This document shows positions 11,801-21,285 of a stretch of 64,000 nucleotides of DNA, piece by piece (the first letter of the stretch is position 1; every line of letters begins with the position of its first letter). A program made the translations under genes and the position numbers. A model generated the notes under the pieces. It worked only from the letters and a program-made list of their open reading frames with translations, was not told where the DNA came from and ran no database searches. This DNA comes from JBMNIZ01 sp050951405 (GTDB taxonomy: Bacteria > Bacillota > DULZ01). The stretch lies in contig JBMNIZ010000013.1 of assembly GCA_050951405.1 (NCBI GenBank), positions 109,360-173,359 of the forward strand, written 5' to 3'.

Positions 11801-14800
11801 AAAACCGGAGCGCCGAGCTCGGGCAGCCCTGACATGGGCAAGTTTCAATTCCTCATAGGTAGGCTAAAAACGGTAGACACAGGGGAGGATGGAGTGCCTA
11901 CACTGAGTTTCAATTCCTCATAGGTAGGCTAAAAACGGCCAATGGGTTCAAATGCCTGTCCCTCTCATGCAATAGTTTCAATTCCTCATAGGTAGGCTAA
12001 AAACTCTGCCGTATGCATCCCCATGGCCAGCTCCGGCGCAGTTTCAATTCCTCATAGGTAGGCTAAAAACGGTGGTGCAAAACCGAAATGCTCTGCAAGG
12101 GTGTTGAGTTTCAATTCCTCATAGGTAGGCTAAAAACGCTTTCCTCTTCCAAACATGCCGCCAAAAGTAGCAAAGTTTCAATTCCTCATAGGTAGGCTAA
12201 AAACACGGCGTTCGATGCTGGGCATTGTGGGCCTCCTTTCTGTTTCAATTCCTCATAGGTAGGCTAAAAACGATTCCTGAGCCAAAGAACGCTCCTTGGG
12301 TAGCTAAAAAGTTTCAATTCCTCATAGGTAGGCTAAAAACGCTGGGAGGATGCGAAGCCGCTTGAACCGATGCCAATGTTTCAATTCCTCATAGGTAGGC
12401 TAAAAACGAGGAAATATTTTTAGGAGGAGTTGAAAGCAGGTGAAGTTTCAATTCCTCATAGGTAGGCTAAAAACGTAGCTGAAAGGTTGGGGTGGTATTG
12501 ATAAAGTATAGCAGTTTCAATTCCTCATAGGTAGGCTAAAAACTGACAGTGCTCACGAAATGATCGCCGCAATAGAATTGTGTTTCAATTCCTCATAGGT
12601 AGGCTAAAAACAGGGGTATGCGCAATACGTTCAAGTAATAGAAACCGCGTTTCAATTCCTCATAGGTAGGCTAAAAACCCAACAGGACAGAGAGCAGTAC
12701 AGGCAATATAACCAGTTTCAATTCCTCATAGGTAGGCTAAAAACATTACGAGCATCCATACCCTGCCTACCGATGACGACGGTTTCAATTCCTCATAGGT
12801 AGGCTAAAAACTGTATGGCGTTACCGCTAAAAGAATATTTGCAGTTAAAAGTTTCAATTCCTCATAGGTAGGCTAAAAACTGCCGTCCATCATTTCATAT
12901 AAAACTTCTTCGCCTAGTTTCAATTCCTCATAGGTAGGCTAAAAACAAGCATCCGGGGATTATAACAACACAAGGCCGTCAGGTTTCAATTCCTCATAGG
13001 TAGGCTAAAAACGATAAATGTCAAATTTCTTGACTATTATTGATGTCAAGTTTCAATTCCTCATAGGTAGGCTAAAAACGTTTCAATGGCACAATTATGG
13101 CACAGCAGAAACCAGTTTCAATTCCTCATAGGTAGGCTAAAAACCCCTGATTACTGTCTCAGTGAAAGTCAACGTCACTGTAGTTTCAATTCCTCATAGG
13201 TAGGCTAAAAACTTGGAAAGATTGGCTTCCTTCTATTGCGATTTGCCGTGTTTCAATTCCTCATAGGTAGGCTAGAAACCACAAGCGGAGCTATTCATGA
13301 AGAGTTACAATGCTCGTTTCAATTCCTCATAGGTAGGCTAAAAACCGTAGAATTGAAAACCATATCGGAAATACTGGGGCAGTTTCAATTCCTCATAGGT
13401 AGGCTAAAAACGCAAATCATCCAAGTATTACTACGACGCCGAGGCTATGTTTCAATTCCTCATAGGTAGGCTAAAAACGTGAGCAGGGTTATTCTATTGT
13501 TTGGATTGAACTGAGTTTCAATTCCTCATAGGTAGGCTAAAAACGAAATCTAAATCCTGGTTGTAGCGCACCCTGGCGAGTTTCAATTCCTCATAGGTAG
13601 GCTAAAAACCGAGGAAATCATGCCGGGAAGGGAGGTTGCCTGATGAAGTTTCAATTCCTCATAGGTAGGCTAAAAACCAGTCTTCAGGCCGGTTAGGCTT
13701 AAAAGGCTGGCAGGGTTTCAATTCCTCATAGGTAGGCTAAAAACGCAGCCAAGAGAGGGGAATATATTTTACCTAGCTGAGTTTCAATTCCTCATAGGTA
13801 GGCTAAAAACACGATAGCCGGGGCAGCTCCAAATGTAACTTTGAATTTGTTTCAATTCCTCATAGGTAGGCTAAAAACACCCTGGCCGACGCCTTTATGT
13901 GGCTGCTATTTGAGTTTCAATTCCTCATAGGTAGGCTAAAAACACGCGCAGGGTTGTGGTTTCTTTGTTACCGCCGTCACCGATGTTTCAATTCCTCATA
14001 GGTAGGCTAAAAACGAACAGCACCGACAAAGGCTTCTTGAAGCCAAGAAAAAGTTTCAATTCCTCATAGGTAGGCTAAAAACCTAAACTGGTGTTGCCCG
14101 CTGTCGGCTGGTTCGAGGAGTTTCAATTCCTCATAGGTAGGCTAAAAACCGCCCAAAGCCAAGCCTATCAAGCAGACACTTTCCGGTTTCAATTCCTCAT
14201 AGGTAGGCTAAAAACTAAAAGACCCATTCGGCATCGCCACAGGCTTTGGACGGTTTCAATTCCTCATAGGTAGGCTAAAAACCGTGACCTGATTCAGGTA
14301 CTTTGATTGCGCCGGATTCGAGTTTCAATTCCTCATAGGTAGGCTAAAAACATATTCACTATTTGTGGCATAGAAACACTATCCTCGTTTCAATTCCTCA
14401 TAGGTAGGCTAAAAACGTACGTTGTTACTTACAACAATGAGCACTTAGATGAGTTTCAATTCCTCATAGGTAGGCTAAAAACTATAAATCAGAAGGTTTC
14501 CGGCATATTGAAAAGAAAGGTTTCAATTCCTCATAGGTAGGCTAAAAACCAGGAGCAGGTCAACGAACAGTTCCGCAAAGGCGAAAGTTTCAATTCCTCA
14601 TAGGTAGGCTAAAAACGTTAGGCAGGAGAAAATCATATCAACTATTTCCGGGAGTTTCAATTCCTCATAGGTAGGCTAAAAACATAGAGAAGTCCAGTCT
14701 CCGCTAGTCCCGGCACGAGTTTCAATTCCTCATAGGTAGGCTAAAAACGACTGGTATCGCCAGGTGGCATAGTCAACTACAAACAGTTTCAATTCCTCAT

Positions 14801-17800
14801 AGGTAGGCTAAAAACTTTGCGCTGCTCAATTTTTTTGGAAATCATCAGTTGTGTTTCAATTCCTCATAGGTAGGCTAAAAACCAGGAGCAGGTCAACGAA
14901 CAGTTCCGCAAAGGCGAAAGTTTCAATTCCTCATAGGTAGGCTAAAAACGCTGTGGCGCATAACTCCAGTCCTTACATCACAATCTAGTTTCAATTCCTC
15001 ATAGGTAGGCTAAAAACCCTAGCGCCTCCTTGATCCTGTTGAGAGTGAATCAATGTTTCAATTCCTCATAGGTAGGCTAAAAACCGGGGGTGCCTGCTGC
15101 TCCAAATATGAAAGTGAGGGTTTCAATTCCTCATAGGTAGGCTAAAAACGCAAAAGATATTGAGGAAGCTATCAATTTATATGAGTTTCAATTCCTCATA
15201 GGTAGGCTAAAAACCTATAGCATCATCTATTGCATCATTTGCATCAATGTTTCAATTCCTCATAGGTAGGCTAAAAACTTAGCCCTGGTTTCAGGAGGCA
15301 ATGAAGCAAGCAGGTTTCAATTCCTCATAGGTAGGCTAAAAACAGGCAGGTGCCTGTCGGCTCGTCGTCAACTACAAAGTTTCAATTCCTCATAGGTAGG
15401 CTAAAAACCGCCGTGGTAATCCCTAATCGGGCTTTTACTAACTCGTTTTCAATTCCTCATAGGTAGGCTAAAAAACAGGGCGTGGGGGATATCAAAGGCT
15501 GGTTCCACTGGAGTTTCAATTCCTCATAGGTAGGCTAAAAACCTGTAGCCTTTTAAGCCGCCTAGTTCCAGGAGCGGGAGTTTCAATTCCTCATAGGTAG
15601 GCTAAAAACCTCGTGGGTTTGGCGCATTATCGGCCAAATGTAAATGTTTCAATTCCTCATAGGTAGGCTAAAAACAGGCAGGTGCCTGTCGGCTCGTCGT
15701 CAACTACAAAGTTTCAATTCCTCATAGGTAGGCTAAAAACACCTTTCACCCTGGTCATGGACAAATGTCTTTTCAAGTTTCAATTCCTCATAGGTAGGCT
15801 AAAAACGTCAATTTCAGAATTTCTATGTTGTGTTCTACATCAAGTTTCAATTCCTCATAGGTAGGCTAAAAACCTGCCAACGCTTCCGGTCAGAGCAAAG
15901 CCTTTGTTAAGTTTCAATTCCTCATAGGTAGGCTAAAAACGTCGATGAACCATTTGACAACCGTTTGATGGTCTGGTTTCAATTCCTCATAGGTAGGCTA
16001 AAAACTGGCTAGCTTTGTAAATGTATCACCACTCCGCTTAGTTTCAATTCCTCATAGGTAGGCTAAAAACGCTAAAGTAGCCCACCATCAATCAGCAAAA
16101 CCTCCGGTTTCAATTCCTCATAGGTAGGCTAAAAACGGCTACCAGTTTCCAATACAAGTCCTGGTCAACATGTTTCAATTCCTCATAGGTAGGCTAAAAA
16201 CGATGGTAATAAGTGGAATGAGCTGACTGTCAAGGGCGAGTTTCAATTCCTCATAGGTAGGCTAAAAACTACAAAGGGCTTGTAAACCCATTTAAGCCTA
16301 ATTCAAGTTTCAATTCCTCATAGGTAGGCTAAAAACGCGGGCCATTTTCCCTCCTTTTTCTTTTGTCTGTCTCGTTTCAATTCCTCATAGGTAGGCTAAA
16401 AACAGGGGGAGGGATTGACAAGGGAACTGGTGGGAGCTAGTTTCAATTCCTCATAGGTAGGCTAAAAACTGCAGTTTGCAATTAAAATAAAATTTTAGGA
16501 GGTAGTTTCAATTCCTCATAGGTAGGCTAAAAACGCAGAATTGCATACAGAATGAAAAAGGAATGCCGCGTTTCAATTCCTCATAGGTAGGCTAAAAACC
16601 CGGATGTTTCTTTTTAGCTCGGGAACTGTCGGGAGTTTCAATTCCTCATAGGTAGGCTAAAAACCATATCGTTTCTCCAGGTTCACATTCATAATCGTGG
16701 TTTCAATTCCTCATAGGTAGGCTAAAAACCTAACCGGCCTTTGGGCAAGTAAAGAGCCTCTATTGGGGTTTCAATTCCTCATAGGTAGGCTAAAAACATC
16801 CGGCGGCCAAGGTATCCGGTTAAAAAGCTCCCTTGTTTCAATTCCTCATAGGTAGGCTAAAAACAGCCGCCGCCAGGTCTAATAGCCCTGGAAGTGAATC
16901 CAGTTTCAATTCCTCATAGGTAGGCTAAAAACTTGGTATTCTGCCGGTGTTGGGAGCGGCATTAACGTTTCAATTCCTCATAGGTAGGCTAAAAACGTAT
17001 GACACAGCAGACAGGGAGATCCGGCTTGAGGTGTTTCAATTCCTCATAGGTAGGCTAAAAACGAAATCGCTGCCGTCATTATCGATGATGAGGTAACTTG
17101 TTTCAATTCCTCATAGGTAGGCTAAAAACTTAATGGGGTGGGAAAATATCCTCACCTATAAAAGTTTCAATTCCTCATAGGTAGGCTAAAAACTAACGTG
17201 CAACATCAAAGAGGAGGTGAAGCATATGGGTTTCAATTCCTCATAGGTAGGCTAAAAACGTCGTGCCGGACTACTCCCTTGGTCGACACAGAGGGCGTTT
17301 CAATTCCTCATAGGTAGGCTAAAAACGAATTTATGAGTGTGGAAGAAGCCTTGGGGGTGGAGGTTTCAATTCCTCATAGGTAGGCTAAAAACGAAGTTTC
17401 GCTAGAAACAGGGAGACTTTTATTAGCGTTTCAATTCCTCATAGGTAGGCTAAAAACGTTTGTTCGCTATGTTCGATTTGTCCATGGTATTATGAGTTTC
17501 AATTCCTCATAGGTAGGCTAAAAACATTACGGCGGCGGGGCCTTGACCCCTGAGACATTTAAGTTTCAATTCCTCATAGGTAGGCTAAAAACGCGGGCCA
17601 TTTTCCCTCCTTTTTCTTTTGTCTGTCTCGTTTCAATTCCTCATAGGTAGGCTAAAAACGTGTCGTGCTGGGCTGGCTGGGCCATGCACGGACCGTGTTT
17701 CAATTCCTCATAGGTAGGCTAAAAACCTGGTATCGCCAGGTAGCAAAATCCACTACGAACAGTTTCAATTCCTCATAGGTAGGCTAAAAACGAAATAAAG

Positions 17801-18658
17801 GAGGTAAGTGCATAATGAATATATTCAGTTTCAATTCCTCATAGGTAGGCTAAAAACGCGGTACTCCTTACCGACGCGGTGCCGGTGGAAGCCGTGTTTC
17901 AATTCCTCATAGGTAGGCTAAAAACAAAAATGAAGTTCTCTAAAGCTATTGTAGCGCTGGGTTTCAATTCCTCATAGGTAGGCTAAAAACACGTATCTTG
18001 CTGTGGCGGGTGGCATTCCCATGTTCTAGTTTCAATTCCTCATAGGTAGGCTAAAAACGTGTCGTGCTGGGCTGGCTGGGCCATGCACGGACCGTGTTTC
18101 AATTCCTCATAGGTAGGCTAAAAACCTGAGCTATGAGGATGTCTACGGTCAGTCCCAAACGTTTCAATTCCTCATAGGTAGGCTAAAAACCCGTTGGATG
18201 AGGTGGCCTACCATGCCGGGAACAAAGTTTCAATTCCTCATAGGTAGGCTAAAAACCAAACAGATGGAAGAACTTGTCGGACATACAGTCTTGTTTCAAT
18301 TCCTCATAGGTAGGCTAAAAACGCTTACTGGGAGAAATACGACCAGGAGCAAGAGCGGAGTTTCAATTCCTCATAGGTAGGCTAAAAACCAAAAGAGATT
18401 GTGAGAATATGGAGATTGGAGGGAGTTTCAATTCCTCATAGGTAGGCTAAAAACGACATAGCTTGTTGGTATATGCCTTGCCGGACTCTTGTTTCAATTC
18501 CTCATAGGTAGGCTAAAAACACCCTAACGACACCGATGCAGTAAACCTTTATGAGCGAGGTTTCAATTCCTCATAGGTAGGCTAAAAACGGTTGATGAGG
18601 AGCTTCAAATTGACTTTTGTCTCAAGGTGTTTCAATTCCTCATAGGTAGGCTAAAAAC
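2882..18658 (-). CRISPR. CRISPR array, main segment B (about 237 repeats)
   Basis: By eye I count 237 repeats from 2882 to the one at 18,629-18,658, with a mean unit of 66.7 bp and spacers mostly 34-40 nt. Nearly all repeats are identical. Exceptions include an A-to-G change near the 3' end of the repeat at 13,250, an extra T at 11,508, and a repeat at 15,445 with extra T and A. Several spacers recur identically or nearly so far apart (see findings). No cas gene or leader lies inside. A leftward transcript from the leader at ~25 kb would have to cross the IS21 at 18,669-21,251 to reach this segment. Confidence 0.98.
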
Positions 18659-18663
18659 TGACT

Positions 18664-18668
18664 TCTAC
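18664..18668. repeat. 5-bp target duplication (left) of the IS21 in the array
   Basis: TCTAC occurs directly before the left end at 18,669 and again at 21,252-21,256 directly after the right end. It lies inside a spacer. Rejoining 18,659-18,668 with 21,257-21,285 restores a 39-nt spacer, a normal size. Confidence 0.85.
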
Positions 18669-18803
18669 TGTTAATGGCCATGATAAAATCGACATAAATG
18701 GTCACGAAAAACCCGCAAAACCGGTCATTTAGAAAAGGAAAAAAGCTCGTTCCCTACAACATTTTCATTGGAACCAAAACATTAAAGAAGGGAACGAGCA
18801 AAA

Positions 18804-20285
18804 ATGACAGGAGTGTGGGAAATCGTGAACATTCAAGAATGTCGGAAAGCCGGCCTAAGTAAGACCGCCACAGCACAGCGTTTAAACCTGGACCGTGGCA
18901 CCGTAGCAAAATATTGGGATGTTGAAGAGCCTTTGAAAGCACCACCGGTCTACCAGCGAAGTTCCAAAATCGATCTTTACAAAGAGTATATTACAAATCG
19001 ACTGGAAAAATGGCCTGAACTGTTTGCAGAAACAATTTATGAAGAAATTAAAAAAATGGGATATAAAGGCTCCGCAAGAACCGTCCGGCGCTACGTCTCT
19101 AAGGTACGACCAAAACTTTCCCGGGAATACAAACCCTATGAAACCCTGCCAGGTGAACAAGCCCAGGTTGACTGGGGCCACTTAGGCACCATTGTCGAAA
19201 ACGGCCGGCGGGTTAAGCTTTATGTCTTTGTTTTCTGCCTAAGTTGGTCAAGAGAAAGATATGCGGAGTTCATCACTTCCCTCAATATGGCCGTCTTTAA
19301 CGCCTGCCTACATCGAGCTTTCGAGTATGTGGGAGGGATTCCCGAAACAATCCTCTTTGACAACGCCAAAACTGTGGTAGCGGAACGAGTAGGTACGATA
19401 GTGAGGTTTAATTCTACCCTTCTGGAACTGGCTTTAAGATATGGCTTCACACCCAAAGCATGTTGGATCAATGATCCGGAAAGCAAGGGCAAAGTAGAAT
19501 CCAATGTCAAGTACTTGAAAAAGAGCTTCTACTACGGGCGGGAATTTAAGAACTTGGAAGACCTAAACCAGCAGTTGCAGGTGTGGCTTAAGGAAGTGGC
19601 CAATGCTAAAGTCCATGGCACCACCGGTAAAATACCTCAAGAACGCCTAATAGAAGAACGAAACTATCTAAAACCGTTGCCGGCAATCGAAGCACCCTTA
19701 CCCGTCTATGAAACCCGGAAAGCCAGCAAAACAGCCCTTATCTCCGTAGACAACAACAAATATTCAGTCCCCGCTAAACTGGCCCGTAAAACAGTACATT
19801 TCAGGCGATACGAGGACAGGATTGAAATTCTAGATGATGAGCACGTAGTAGCTGTACATACCTTGGTAAAAGGTAAAAACCAAGTAATCATTAACGATGA
19901 CCACTACCCTGAGCATCAAAAAATGAAACAAAGGCCTAAACATCCACTGCAAGCTGAGTTTGAAGCCTTGGCCCCGGTGGCCGAAGAATACCTGCAGCAC
20001 CTTAGCCAACGCCGGGAAGGGCACCTTAGAGAACAGATGCAGAAGATCATCTCCCTAAAAGAAGATTACAGTGCTTCTGAAATCAATGCAGCCATGGAAC
20101 GAGCTCTTAAGTTTGGAGCTATTGGTTACGCAAAGTTAAAATCAATACTGCAAAAACAATCCCAGAACCCCAATATTCTGCCTACAGTAGGTTCCAACAG
20201 AGCCAATTACAAGCTGGATAACCTTCCTTACCAAGTAGAAGTAGAACGCCGGGATACCAGCTATTACGAGGAGGTTATCCAGTGA
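18804..20285 (+). CDS. istA: IS21-family transposase IstA
   Basis: This 493-aa transposase catalyses strand exchange for IS21-type elements. An N-terminal helix-turn-helix (CRKAGLSKTATAQRLNLDRG, about residues 13-32) precedes an rve-type DDE core: AQVDWGH carries the first Asp (~residue 115), ILFDNAKTVV the second Asp, and DPESKGKVESNV the Glu. A C-terminal beta-rich domain (SVDNNKYSVPAKLARKTV) is typical of IstA. The gene ends in TGA overlapping the GTG start of istB. The frame is complete, unlike the three istA copies near 27-33 kb. Confidence 0.95.
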   Translation: MTGVWEIVNIQECRKAGLSKTATAQRLNLDRGTVAKYWDVEEPLKAPPVYQRSSKIDLYKEYITNRLEKWPELFAETIYEEIKKMGYKGSARTVRRYVSKVRPKLSREYKPYETLPGEQAQVDWGHLGTIVENGRRVKLYVFVFCLSWSRERYAEFITSLNMAVFNACLHRAFEYVGGIPETILFDNAKTVVAERVGTIVRFNSTLLELALRYGFTPKACWINDPESKGKVESNVKYLKKSFYYGREFKNLEDLNQQLQVWLKEVANAKVHGTTGKIPQERLIEERNYLKPLPAIEAPLPVYETRKASKTALISVDNNKYSVPAKLARKTVHFRRYEDRIEILDDEHVVAVHTLVKGKNQVIINDDHYPEHQKMKQRPKHPLQAEFEALAPVAEEYLQHLSQRREGHLREQMQKIISLKEDYSASEINAAMERALKFGAIGYAKLKSILQKQSQNPNILPTVGSNRANYKLDNLPYQVEVERRDTSYYEEVIQ

Positions 20286-21070
20286 TTAGACAAATACCAA
20301 CCGCCGATCGGAAAACCCTGGAACAGAATTTAAAAAGGTTAAGACTTCCCCATATTAGAAACATCCTTGACGATGTTAATGAATTGGCGCTGGAAGAAGA
20401 ACCATCCTACCTGGATTTCTTAGCCTATGTTATTAACAAGGAGGTGGAACATAGAGACAAGACCCAACAAGAAAAAAGAATGAAAAGAGCCTGCTTTCCC
20501 CAGATAAAGACTTTGGAAGAATTTGATTTTAGTTTCCAAAACAGCATCACCCAACAAAGCATCTATGATCTGGCAACCCTTCAATTTATCGAAGCCAAGG
20601 AGAACATCATCTTTCTGGGTCCACCGGGAGTAGGCAAGAGCCACCTGGCCATTGCCCTGGGAGTTAAGGCAGTGCTAAAAGGTTACCAAGTCCGTTTTTA
20701 CACACTCACGGACCTCATTGCCGAGCTTTATGCAGCTTTAGCCGATAACAGCCTGAACAGAAAGATTAACAATATCTTAAAAAATGACCTTATCATTCTG
20801 GACGAACTGGGCTATGTGTCCATGGATGAAACCGCATCAGACCATATTTTCCAGCTGGTCACCAAAGCTTACGAAAACCGTTCTTTGATCATTACCAGCA
20901 ACCTGGATTTTGGAGAATGGGGCACTCTTTTTGTGAACATGAGTACTGCTGCAGCTATCTTAGATCGCTTACTACACCATGCCCATGTGTTTAACCTTAG
21001 GGGGAACAGTTATCGGGTAAGAAACCGATTAATACAACCAACAAATAAGATAGCGGCAACTACAGGCTAA
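20282..21070 (+). CDS. istB: IS21-family helper ATPase IstB
   Basis: A 262-aa DnaC-like AAA+ ATPase that assists IstA in target selection. It starts with GTG overlapping the istA stop and is preceded by GAGGAGG. Motifs seen are Walker A GPPGVGKSH (about residues 113-121), Walker B LIILDELGYV, and sensor region SLIITSNLDFGEWG. It has the usual N-terminal helical segment and C-terminal SYRVRNRL of the family. It is intact and translationally coupled to istA. Confidence 0.95.
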   Translation: MIRQIPTADRKTLEQNLKRLRLPHIRNILDDVNELALEEEPSYLDFLAYVINKEVEHRDKTQQEKRMKRACFPQIKTLEEFDFSFQNSITQQSIYDLATLQFIEAKENIIFLGPPGVGKSHLAIALGVKAVLKGYQVRFYTLTDLIAELYAALADNSLNRKINNILKNDLIILDELGYVSMDETASDHIFQLVTKAYENRSLIITSNLDFGEWGTLFVNMSTAAAILDRLLHHAHVFNLRGNSYRVRNRLIQPTNKIAATTG

Positions 21071-21092
21071 ATAAACCGGATTAAGCGAGTGC

Positions 21093-21142
21093 GAATTGCC
21101 TAGGAGGCGTTCCGCTACGCTCCACTGCCTCCTAGGCAATTC
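21093..21142. repeat. 16-bp perfect inverted repeat after istB
   Basis: GAATTGCCTAGGAGGC at 21,093-21,108 is the exact inverse of 21,127-21,142, with an 18-nt loop. It lies between the istB stop and the right terminal iterons. It could form a strong hairpin acting as a terminator for istAB; there is no long T-tract next to it. Confidence 0.7.
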
Positions 21143-21251
21143 CTCTACCGTTATCGCAAGGATTAAATTCTGTATGACTGCTGGTTTTTCATGGCCAAAA
21201 TTGCTGGTTTTTTAGTGACCAAAAATGCGGTTTTTCAAATGGCCATTGACA

Positions 21252-21256
21252 TCTAC
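21252..21256. repeat. 5-bp target duplication (right) of the IS21 in the array
   Basis: TCTAC, matching 18,664-18,668. Confidence 0.85.
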
Positions 21257-21285
21257 CGGCTCTATAATGAATTGCGGGAGAAATA

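Larger units (their letters stand above)
18669..21251 (+). mobile_element. Intact IS21-family element inserted in a CRISPR spacer
   Basis: The element is 2,583 bp, begins TGTTAATGGCCAT and ends in the inverse of TGTCAATGGCCAT, and is flanked by a 5-bp direct repeat. Several GGTCA/GGCCA-containing iterons lie at each end, as is usual for IS21 ends. It carries istA and istB in the + direction, overlapping at GTGA, both with full reading frames. It sits between the leader-proximal 55 repeats and the remaining ~247, and is read against the direction of array transcription. Confidence 0.93.
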
